A stretch of DNA of 6,471 nucleotides from JBKJML01 sp046596415 (lineage in GTDB: Bacteria; Actinomycetota; Thermoleophilia; Gaiellales; Gaiellaceae), in the NCBI GenBank assembly GCA_046596415.1, contig JBKJML010000148.1, forward strand, positions 1 through 6,471, written 5' to 3'. Below are positions 1-4,839 of this stretch, in pieces (positions within the stretch are counted from its first letter, which is position 1; every line of letters begins with the position of its first letter). The translations under genes and the position numbers were made by a program. The notes below the pieces were generated by a model. It did no database searches. It was given only the letters and a program-made list of their open reading frames with translations, and had not been told where the DNA came from.

Positions 1-50
1 CCGGGCGCGAGGACGTCGGGGACGTCCGAGGGCGCGTCAGGCGGCTTCAG
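1..50 (-). CDS. Possible N-terminal fragment of a Mug-type mismatch (G:U/T) DNA glycosylase, cut by the window edge
   Basis: On the minus strand, in a frame different from the small gene just upstream, the last codons read NLKPPDAPSDVPDVLAPG and run off the window. From memory, PDVLAPG followed by a hydrophobic strand and GINPG is typical of the N-terminus of mismatch-specific uracil/thymine DNA glycosylases of the Mug family, which act in base-excision repair. Only the first few residues of that signature lie here and the GINPG box does not, so the call is tentative. The frame has no ATG, GTG or TTG between the window edge and its upstream stop near 210. The only nearby candidate is a CTG at 48-50, which would overlap the end of the small gene by about 14 nt. 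The stretch could instead be untranslated spacer. Confidence 0.25.
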   Translation of the reverse strand, partial: MKPPDAPSDVPDVLAP

Positions 51-228
51 GTTCTCTGGCGTCGAGCTTCTGCTCGAGCAGGGCTCGGAGCGTTTCCCCT
101 GCGACGGTCGGCTCGTACCGGGCGCGACGCGGCTCGATCCGCGAGACCTTGACGGCCTCCTCGCTCCCTCGCCAGCCGTAGCAGCGGGCGTAGCACTCCG
201 CCTCGCTCAACATACGCAAGCGTTGCAT
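37..228 (-). CDS. Small conserved-looking hypothetical protein, 63 aa
   Basis: I do not recognise a named family. The product is 63 aa and begins MQRLRMLSEAECYARCYGWR. It has a C-x3-C pair (C12, C16) followed by an Arg/Glu-rich middle (SRIEPRRARYEP) and a C-terminal amphipathic helix ending REPEAA. There is no signal peptide or membrane segment, so it is probably cytosolic. Two starts are possible, 228 (M1) and 213 (M6). I chose 228 because TACTGT lies exactly six bases before that ATG, the same leaderless arrangement seen at two other genes here; no Shine-Dalgarno sequence precedes either start. A longer frame back to 366 adds only an Arg-rich shadow of the upstream gene. It lies 28 nt after the saccharopine-dehydrogenase-like gene, so it could be read from that transcript as well as its own promoter. 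Two cysteines are too few for a classical zinc ribbon. Confidence 0.7.
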   Translation of the reverse strand: MQRLRMLSEAECYARCYGWRGSEEAVKVSRIEPRRARYEPTVAGETLRALLEQKLDAREPEAA

Positions 229-234
229 GAGCGC

Positions 235-240
235 ACAGTA
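235..240 (-). promoter_or_regulatory. Candidate -10 element (TACTGT) of a leaderless promoter for the 63-aa gene
   Basis: On the minus strand TACTGT is followed by six bases (GCGCTC) and then the ATG at 228-226. A -10 ending six bases before the start codon would put the transcription start on the A of ATG, giving a leaderless mRNA, which is common in Actinobacteria. A weak TTCGAG lies 18 bases further upstream and could serve as -35. The element sits in the 28-nt gap after the stop of the preceding gene. Confidence 0.5.
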
Positions 241-256
241 GGCACCGGACCGGACG

Positions 257-1294
257 TCACGAGCTCGAATCAGGCTCGAGGCGCAAAAGCGGCGCGAGCG
301 ACGCAGCGAACGCGTGTGCCTCGAACGCCTCAGCCGGCGCGAGCACGCCGGCGCCCCGGGCCTCACCGCGCAGGAGTGCCTCGGCGCCGCGCACGAGCAG
401 GAGCGCGGTGAGCCCGTAGATGTCGGAGCCCGTCACCACCGCCCGCGCCTCACCGCCCGCGCCGCGCGCTTCTGCGACGACCGCGAAGCGCGAACGGGCC
501 CGAGAGCGCTCCGACGGGCCCTGCGGACCAACCCTGGACGCAAGCCGAGCGAACGGCGCCGCGAGCTTCCCGAGCCCACCCGCGTGCGCCGCGATCGCCG
601 GCGCACGCACGTAGGAGCGCACCGAGCGCACGTCGGTGTGGCGCGGCACGGTGAGTGGCTCGGTGCCGCTCCACTCGACGACCGTGCGCTCGCCGAACGG
701 GAAGCGCACGCGGCGCGTGGTGGCGCCGAAGCGGGACGGGACGAGGCGGCCGTCCTCGTAGGCGAGCTGGCTCTGCCCCATCACCGCGCCGATCGTGCGC
801 CGCGTGCCGCGGCTCGTGCCGACGTGCTGCACCGAGTAGGCGACGACGATCTCGTCGAGCGGCCCCGGCAGGCGCTCCGCGGCGATGCGGGCGGCAAGAT
901 CGCCAGGGACGTAGTCGAAGCCGAATGCAGGCACGACGACCACACCCGCAGCTGCAGCCGGGCCGGCGAGTCGCTCGTACAGGAGCGCAACCCACGCCTG
1001 CTCGCCGGAGGTGTCCAGGTAGTGCGCGCCCGCCGCCACCGCAGCCTCGACCGGCGCGGGCCCGAGCGGTAGGAAAGGCCCCGCGCACGAAAGAACGACC
1101 TGCACACCGGCGAGCGCCTCGCGAAGCGCCCCCAAGTCGCGGGCGTCGGCGACGCGCACGTCCTCGCCGCGCGCCAACTCATCGAGCGCCTCGCGATCGC
1201 GGCCGACGAGGCGCACGTCGAGCCCGGCGCGGCGCGCCGCCGCCACCACGAGCCTGCCGGTGAACCCGGTCGGGCCAAGGATTGCAACCGTCAT
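257..1294 (-). CDS. Saccharopine dehydrogenase-like NAD(P)-binding oxidoreductase, 345 aa
   Basis: A Rossmann-fold protein of the saccharopine dehydrogenase / trans-acting enoyl reductase superfamily. The N-terminus MTVAILGPTGFTGRLV carries the dinucleotide-binding loop (GPTGFTG, residues 7-13). Further family hallmarks are SCAGPF (69-74), HYLDTSGE (91-98) and GFDYVPGD (125-132), where the NAD(P) and catalytic domains meet. At 345 aa it is near the usual family length and looks complete. No transmembrane helix is obvious. True saccharopine dehydrogenase activity (lysine metabolism) is not implied; actinobacterial relatives are mostly uncharacterised or act as enoyl reductases on lipid intermediates, so the substrate is unknown. 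The start at 1294 is supported by a GAGGGAAG Shine-Dalgarno-like stretch 10 nt upstream and because the Rossmann beta-strand begins at residue 2. It is transcribed divergently from the OsmC operon, and the 63-aa gene follows 28 nt downstream. Confidence 0.9.
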   Translation of the reverse strand: MTVAILGPTGFTGRLVVAAARRAGLDVRLVGRDREALDELARGEDVRVADARDLGALREALAGVQVVLSCAGPFLPLGPAPVEAAVAAGAHYLDTSGEQAWVALLYERLAGPAAAAGVVVVPAFGFDYVPGDLAARIAAERLPGPLDEIVVAYSVQHVGTSRGTRRTIGAVMGQSQLAYEDGRLVPSRFGATTRRVRFPFGERTVVEWSGTEPLTVPRHTDVRSVRSYVRAPAIAAHAGGLGKLAAPFARLASRVGPQGPSERSRARSRFAVVAEARGAGGEARAVVTGSDIYGLTALLLVRGAEALLRGEARGAGVLAPAEAFEAHAFAASLAPLLRLEPDSSS

Positions 1295-1304
1295 CCGAGC
1301 GGAT

Positions 1305-1312
1305 CTTCCCTC
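1305..1312 (-). promoter_or_regulatory. Ribosome binding site (GAGGGAAG) of the saccharopine dehydrogenase-like gene
   Basis: Read on the minus strand, GAGGGAAG lies 10 nt before the ATG at 1294. It is purine-rich and partly complementary to the 16S anti-Shine-Dalgarno end. It fixes the start and implies a leadered transcript, unlike the divergent OsmC gene. Confidence 0.5.
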
Positions 1313-1331
1313 ACCGCCGCCGGTCGGGCAA

Positions 1332-1337
1332 GCGATA
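1332..1337 (-). promoter_or_regulatory. Candidate -10 element (TATCGC) for the saccharopine dehydrogenase-like gene
   Basis: TATCGC on the minus strand overlaps the plus-strand -10 TACGCT at the shared bases 1336-1337. It would start a transcript near 1325, leaving a leader of about 30 nt that contains the GAGGGAAG ribosome binding site. The match to TATAAT is only moderate and no clear -35 is visible. Confidence 0.3.
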
Positions 1338-1341
1338 CGCT
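1336..1341 (+). promoter_or_regulatory. Candidate -10 element (TACGCT) of a leaderless promoter for the OsmC operon
   Basis: TACGCT is followed by exactly six bases (CGCCGC) and then the ATG at 1348. There is no Shine-Dalgarno sequence before this ATG. The spacing is what a leaderless mRNA starting on the A of ATG would need, and it equals that before the 63-aa and M16 genes. No convincing -35 is seen. Confidence 0.5.
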
Positions 1342-1347
1342 CGCCGC

Positions 1348-1758
1348 ATGACGACGACGCCGAAAACCTTCTCGTACGCGGTCACGCTCGACCGGGAGTG
1401 GACGGCGTCGAGCACCGAGGGCGGCACGGCGATCTCGCTCGAGGAGGCGTGGACGCCAGAGCACCTCGTCTTGGCGGGCCTCGTCCGCTGCACGCTGACA
1501 AGCCTCCAGTTCCACGCCCGGCGTGCCGGGCTCGAGCTCCTGACCTCGGGCGAGGCCGAGGGGGTCGTCGCACGGCGGGAGTCCGACGGCCGCTTCGCGT
1601 TCGTCGAGATCGCGGTCGCGATCGACGTCACCGTCGACCCCGCACCCGCCGAGATTCGAGAACTGCTTTCGAAAGCGGAGCGCGACTGCTTCGTCGGCGC
1701 CTCGCTCATCGTGCACCCCGTCACCCTTTGGACCGTCAACGGAGAGGAAGTTCGATGA
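1348..1758 (+). CDS. OsmC/Ohr-family protein, 136 aa
   Basis: Length and layout fit the OsmC/Ohr superfamily, cytosolic dimers that in characterised members reduce organic hydroperoxides with a pair of cysteines. The first conserved block is HLVLAGLVRCTLTSLQFHAR, with C48 in the position of the family's first redox cysteine on the long central helix. The second cysteine is C114 in AERDCFVGASL, matching the family's usual AEk-C-P-v-s block, although the following proline is replaced by phenylalanine. Because both cysteines are present, peroxidase chemistry is plausible, but the subfamily (OsmC, Ohr or YhfA-like) cannot be set by eye. The start at 1348 is preferred over an upstream ATG at 1282: that one would lie inside the divergent gene and add a basic tail, whereas 1348 has the leaderless promoter pattern. 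Its TGA overlaps the next gene's ATG (ATGA, 1755-1758), so the two are translationally coupled. Confidence 0.85.
   Translation: MTTTPKTFSYAVTLDREWTASSTEGGTAISLEEAWTPEHLVLAGLVRCTLTSLQFHARRAGLELLTSGEAEGVVARRESDGRFAFVEIAVAIDVTVDPAPAEIRELLSKAERDCFVGASLIVHPVTLWTVNGEEVR
1741..1750 (+). promoter_or_regulatory. Strong ribosome binding site (GGAGAGGAAG) of the class V aminotransferase gene
   Basis: GGAGAGGAAG lies at the very end of the OsmC coding sequence, four to eight bases before the ATG at 1755. It decides that start over longer upstream readings of the same frame, which run through the OsmC gene in another frame. Confidence 0.7.
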
Positions 1759-2918
1759 GCGCCACGCTGCTCGACGTCGCCGCCGTCCGCGCCCGCTACT
1801 CGGCGCTCGACCGCCCGCTCGCGTTCTTCGACGGCCCGGGCGGCACGCAGTGCCCGGACGAGGTGATCGACGCGATCAGCTCCTACCTGCGCCACGACAA
1901 CGCGAACGTCGGCGCCCCGTACGAGACGAGCGTGCGCACCGTCGCCATGATCGAGCGCGCGCGCGACGCCGCCGGCCGCTTCCTCGGCTGCCACCCCGAC
2001 GAGGTCGCGTTCGGCCAGAGCATGACCTCGCTCAACTTTCTGCTCACCCGCACACTGGCGCGCGCGCTCTCACCGGGCGACGAGGTGCTCGTGACCCGCC
2101 TCGACCACGATGCGAACGTCGCGCCCTGGCTCGAGCTCGAGCGCGATCTCGGCATCGTCGTCCGCTTCGTCGAGGTGACCGACGAGCTCGAGCTCGACCT
2201 GAGCGACCTGGAGCGACAGCTCTCCGACCGGACGAAAGTGGTTGCCTTCCCGATCGCCTCGAACGCGGTCGGCACGGCGCCTGATGTGCGCCGGATCGTC
2301 GAGCTCGCCCACGGGGCCGGCGCGCTCGCGTGGGCGGATGCGGTGCACTACGGGCCGCACGGGCCGATCGACGTGGCCGCCTGGGACGTCGACGTCCTGC
2401 TCTGCTCGCCGTACAAGTACTTCGGCCCCCACATGGGCCTCGCCTTCGGCAAGCGCGGCCTGCTCGAGAGCTGGCGCCCGTACAAGGTGCGGCCCGCCGC
2501 GAACGAGCCGGTCGGACACCGGTTCGAGCACGGCACCTGCCAGCACGAGCTGCTGGCCGGTTTCATCGCTGCCGTCGAGTACATCGAGTCGCTCGGCTGG
2601 GACGCGATCGTGGCGTACGAGACCGAGCTCGGGCAACGGTTCCTCGACGGGCTCCCGGAGACCGTCGATCTCTATGGCCTCCGCACGATGGAGGGCCGCG
2701 TGCCGACCTTCTGCTTCAACCTCGGCGACCGGAGCTCGGAGTCGACAGCGATCGAGCTCGCCGCCCGCGACATCGCGGTCTGGCACGGCGACTACTACGC
2801 CGTCGAGATCATGAAGCGGCTCGATCTCGAAGGCACCGGAGCCGTCCGCGCGGGCTTCGTCCACTACAACACGGCCGAGGAGGTCGACCGCCTCCTCGAA
2901 GCGCTGCAGTCGCTGTGA
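1755..2918 (+). CDS. Cysteine desulfurase-like class V aminotransferase (PLP enzyme), 387 aa
   Basis: A fold-type I PLP enzyme of the class V aminotransferase group, closest in style to the 'cysteine desulfurase-like' family. The N-terminal motif is AFFDGPGGTQCP (about 23-34). LDHDANVAPW (117-126) replaces the EHHaN motif of SufS-type enzymes, with H118 likely stacking on the cofactor. WADAVHY (193-199) contains D195, the probable pyridine-nitrogen ligand. CSPYKYFGPHMG (217-228) carries K221, the expected Schiff-base lysine. The C-terminal block has AVRAGFVHYNTAEEVD with R365 as the likely carboxylate-binding arginine. The loop where NifS/SufS carry the catalytic cysteine (GHHCAQP-like) reads WHGDYYAVEIM here and has no cysteine, so genuine persulfide formation is doubtful; beta-elimination, lyase or transaminase chemistry is equally possible. 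The length is normal. It overlaps both neighbours by 4 nt. Confidence 0.88.
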   Translation: MSATLLDVAAVRARYSALDRPLAFFDGPGGTQCPDEVIDAISSYLRHDNANVGAPYETSVRTVAMIERARDAAGRFLGCHPDEVAFGQSMTSLNFLLTRTLARALSPGDEVLVTRLDHDANVAPWLELERDLGIVVRFVEVTDELELDLSDLERQLSDRTKVVAFPIASNAVGTAPDVRRIVELAHGAGALAWADAVHYGPHGPIDVAAWDVDVLLCSPYKYFGPHMGLAFGKRGLLESWRPYKVRPAANEPVGHRFEHGTCQHELLAGFIAAVEYIESLGWDAIVAYETELGQRFLDGLPETVDLYGLRTMEGRVPTFCFNLGDRSSESTAIELAARDIAVWHGDYYAVEIMKRLDLEGTGAVRAGFVHYNTAEEVDRLLEALQSL

Positions 2919-3928
2919 AGCTGCTCCTGCTTGGCGGGCCGAAGTTCCTCGGACGCGGGATCGCCGACGCGGCGCTCGCCGCCGGCCACGAGCTCACGTT
3001 CTTCAACCGGGGCGAGACGAACCCCGACGAGTACCCCGAGGCCGAAAAGCTCCGCGGCGACCGCGACGGCGGCCTCACAGCCCTCGCCGGCGGCGAGTGG
3101 GATGCCGTACTCGACACATCCGGCTACGTGCCTCGGATCGTGCGCGCCGGCGCCGAGTTCCTGGCTCCCGCCGCCGACCACTACACATTCGTCTCCAGCA
3201 TCTCCGCCTACGCCGACACCTCGAAGCCCGTTCGCGAGGAGAGCGCGCTCGCGACGCTTGACGATCCAGGCTCGGAGGACATCTCGAAGCACTACGGCGC
3301 GCTCAAGGCGGCGTGCGAGCAAGCGGTCGACGAGGTCTTCTCCGGTCGCAATGTTGCCGTCCGCGCCGGGCTGATCGTCGGGCCGCACGACCCGACCGGA
3401 CGCTTCACCTACTGGCCGACCCGGGTTGCCGCAGGCGGCGAGGTGCTCGTACCGGGCCGTCCGGAGCGCCCCGTCCAGTTCGTCGACGTCCGAGACCTCG
3501 GGGCCTGGATCGTCGGCGCAGTCGATCAGCACCTCACCGGCCCCTTCAACGTCACCGGCCCGATCCCCGCGTTGACGATGGGCGAGCTCGTCGAGACCTG
3601 CCGCAGCGTGAGCGGGAGCGATGCCACGTTCACCTGGGTCGACGAGGCCTTCCTGCTCGAGCGCGAGGTCGGCGCCTGGATGGAGTTACCACTCTGGCTG
3701 CCGGAGAGCGACGACGAGAGCGCGTTCTTCATGAACGTCGACGTGACGAAGGCGCTGGATGGCGGGCTCGCCTTCCGACCGCTCGAGGAGACCGTGCGCG
3801 ACACGCTCGCGTGGGCGGCGACCGCACCGCTCCCGGCTGGCACGGCCGCGATCGGCCCAGCCCCGAGCGTCGGCCTGGCGCCGGAGCGAGAACGGGAGCT
3901 CCTCGCCGCCTGGCACGAGCTGGGCTAG
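2915..3928 (+). CDS. Extended SDR / NAD-dependent epimerase-dehydratase family protein, 337 aa
   Basis: The GTG start overlaps the preceding stop (GTGA). It is right because MKLLLLGGPKFLGRGIADAA is a complete first beta-strand plus nucleotide-binding loop (GGPKFLGRG, residues 7-15); no good Shine-Dalgarno precedes it, so translational coupling is likely. FFNRGETNP (29-37) follows the second strand and may read the cofactor ribose. A probable catalytic triad is visible: S95 in VSSISAY, Y127 and K131 in HYGALKA (YxxxK). Later blocks GLIVGPHDPTGRFTYWP (152-168) and PVQFVDVRDLGAWIV (186-200) are typical of extended SDRs, and FNVTGP (211-216) marks the substrate domain. The type resembles actinobacterial 'epimerase' proteins with a GGxxFxG loop related to plant CSP41 proteins, and the substrate is unknown. 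As the last gene of the operon, it may modify the product of the upstream PLP enzyme; this is inference. Confidence 0.88.
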   Translation: MKLLLLGGPKFLGRGIADAALAAGHELTFFNRGETNPDEYPEAEKLRGDRDGGLTALAGGEWDAVLDTSGYVPRIVRAGAEFLAPAADHYTFVSSISAYADTSKPVREESALATLDDPGSEDISKHYGALKAACEQAVDEVFSGRNVAVRAGLIVGPHDPTGRFTYWPTRVAAGGEVLVPGRPERPVQFVDVRDLGAWIVGAVDQHLTGPFNVTGPIPALTMGELVETCRSVSGSDATFTWVDEAFLLEREVGAWMELPLWLPESDDESAFFMNVDVTKALDGGLAFRPLEETVRDTLAWAATAPLPAGTAAIGPAPSVGLAPERERELLAAWHELG

Positions 3929-3932
3929 GAGC

Positions 3933-4814
3933 TTAGGACGACGAGCCGTGGGCGGCGGCGGCGCGTTTCCAACGCTCGTCGTCGCGGCGGATCCGGTCGG
4001 GATCGACGCCGCGCGCCGTCGCGAGGTCGAGCGTCAGGCGCTGGAAGCGGACGATGTCCACGACCGGGTGTTCCGTCGGCACGAGCGTCACGTCGCAGCC
4101 GATCGCCTCGAGGGCGGCGACCGCGTCCGCCGCGCGCTCGGCGGCGCGGCCTTCACCCTGGAGGACGAAACAGCGGACGCGCTCGTCGACACCCGCCAGG
4201 TGCCCGTGCAAGAGCTGCTCGGTCTCGAATGCCTCCGCTGCGACGAACACGCCCTCGCGAAGCTTCAGCACCGCCTCCTGCGCCGTCGGCCAGTCACGAC
4301 CGGCGCCGGCGACGAGCCAGCGCTCGTGGGACGAGACCGGCAGCGGCGCCGCCGCGAGCGCCTCCTCGACCCGCGCGGGGAGCGACGAGATGTCCTCGCC
4401 GTGGAGGGCCCGCAACGCGGTGACAGCCGCCGTGTAGCTGGCCGTGTGGCACCAGCTCCGCTCGATCGCCGGCGCGCAGACGACGACGTCGTCGCATGCC
4501 GCGGCGATCGGGCCGTCGGGCTTCGCGGTGAGCAGCCACTTCGGGCCGTCGAAGGCCTGGGCGGCTGCGAGCGTCAGCGGCGTCTCGCCCTCGTGGCTGA
4601 CGAGCACCATCGCGTCGGCCTCCGGCGGCGCCAACACAGCTTCGAGCGCCTGCACGGCGAAGGCGCCCGCGATGGCGCCGGCCTGGGCCGCGTGGAACGA
4701 CGTTCCGCAGCCGACGTGAGCGACCCGGCCGGCCGGCAGCCGCCGGCCGGTGGGCACACGCCGAAGCCAGTCCGGCTGCGCGGCGATCGCCGCGCGCATG
4801 AGATCGCCTGCCAT
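3933..4814 (-). CDS. Tandem SIS-domain phosphosugar isomerase/deaminase (GlmS isomerase-like), 293 aa
   Basis: Two SIS domains, about residues 28-135 and 160-270, make up the whole protein. GCGTSFHAAQ (35-44) and SHEGETPLT (73-81) are the phosphosugar-binding loops, matching the GCGTSyhA and SqSGET motifs of glucosamine-6-phosphate synthase. In the second domain E180, K184, E187 and H203 (QEAVLKLRE then LLHGHLAGVD) have the same spacing as the isomerase residues I recall as E481, K485, E488 and H504 of E. coli GlmS. There is no N-terminal glutaminase domain, and the GlmS tail with its catalytic lysine (LAKSVTVE) is replaced by DPDRIRRDDERWKRA. This fits stand-alone aldose-ketose isomerases or amino-sugar phosphate deaminases (AgaS, NagB-II, FrlB-like), not ammonia-making GlmS. 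An alternative start at 4799 (M6) has GGCAGG seven bases upstream. The stop lies 4 bp from the convergent SDR stop. Confidence 0.87.
   Translation of the reverse strand: MAGDLMRAAIAAQPDWLRRVPTGRRLPAGRVAHVGCGTSFHAAQAGAIAGAFAVQALEAVLAPPEADAMVLVSHEGETPLTLAAAQAFDGPKWLLTAKPDGPIAAACDDVVVCAPAIERSWCHTASYTAAVTALRALHGEDISSLPARVEEALAAAPLPVSSHERWLVAGAGRDWPTAQEAVLKLREGVFVAAEAFETEQLLHGHLAGVDERVRCFVLQGEGRAAERAADAVAALEAIGCDVTLVPTEHPVVDIVRFQRLTLDLATARGVDPDRIRRDDERWKRAAAAHGSSS
4729..4750. repeat. Perfect 9-bp GC inverted repeat near the 5' end of the SIS gene
   Basis: CCGGCCGGC (4729-4737) and GCCGGCCGG (4742-4750) are exact reverse complements separated by AGCC. The repeat encodes part of TGRRLPAGR, about residues 22-29 of the SIS protein. 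In mRNA it would form a very stable hairpin some 65-85 nt after the start codon. It may simply reflect GC-rich Arg, Pro and Gly codons. Confidence 0.5.
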
Positions 4815-4823
4815 GGAAGTGCA

Positions 4824-4829
4824 GCTATA
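4824..4829 (-). promoter_or_regulatory. Candidate -10 element (TATAGC) for the SIS gene
   Basis: On the minus strand TATAGC lies nine bases before the ATG at 4814, predicting transcription start near 4817-4818. That leaves a leader of only a few bases for that start, or about 18 nt if translation begins at 4799, where GGCAGG could act as ribosome binding site. It overlaps the plus-strand -10 of the M16 gene at 4828-4829, in a 25-bp gap. Confidence 0.4.
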
Positions 4830-4833
4830 CCAT
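4828..4833 (+). promoter_or_regulatory. Candidate -10 element (TACCAT) of a leaderless promoter for the M16 peptidase gene
   Basis: TACCAT is followed by exactly six bases (CGGGAG) and then the ATG at 4840. The GGGAG directly abuts the ATG, too close for a normal Shine-Dalgarno interaction, which favours leaderless initiation. The register two bases upstream (TATACC, 4826-4831) is an alternative -10. Confidence 0.5.
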
Positions 4834-4839
4834 CGGGAG

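Noticed and set aside
37..366. A 109-aa version of the small minus-strand protein
   Set aside because: The extra 46 residues are an Arg/Ser-rich run overlapping the end of the upstream gene, and the leaderless promoter sits at the later start.
314..1072. A 252-aa plus-strand frame opposite the saccharopine dehydrogenase-like gene
   Set aside because: The composition is His/Arg-rich and unstructured, while the minus strand carries clear Rossmann motifs throughout.
1282..1347. Upstream start for the OsmC gene
   Set aside because: It would begin inside the divergent gene and add a basic 22-residue tail not expected in the family; the leaderless pattern supports 1348.
1260..1754. Upstream extension of the class V aminotransferase frame by 165 residues
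   Set aside because: It overlaps the OsmC gene out of frame and is Arg/Pro-rich; the ATG at 1755 has a strong ribosome binding site and starts the normal-length enzyme.
2181..2215. Alternating GAGCTCGAGCTCGAC-like run
   Set aside because: It encodes ELELDLSDLE in the aminotransferase and is ordinary Glu/Leu codon repetition, not a regulatory repeat.
2070..2864. A 264-aa minus-strand frame opposite the class V aminotransferase
   Set aside because: It is the complement of a gene with PLP motifs; the translation has no domain pattern of its own.
2330..2914. Upstream extension of the SDR frame by 195 residues
   Set aside because: The extension overlaps the aminotransferase out of frame and lacks any motif; the Rossmann strand begins at the GTG at 2915.
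4750..4839. Upstream start for the M16 gene
   Set aside because: It would overlap the SIS gene's 5' end; family alignment from memory begins near YERTSLPNGL, and the promoter lies at 4828.
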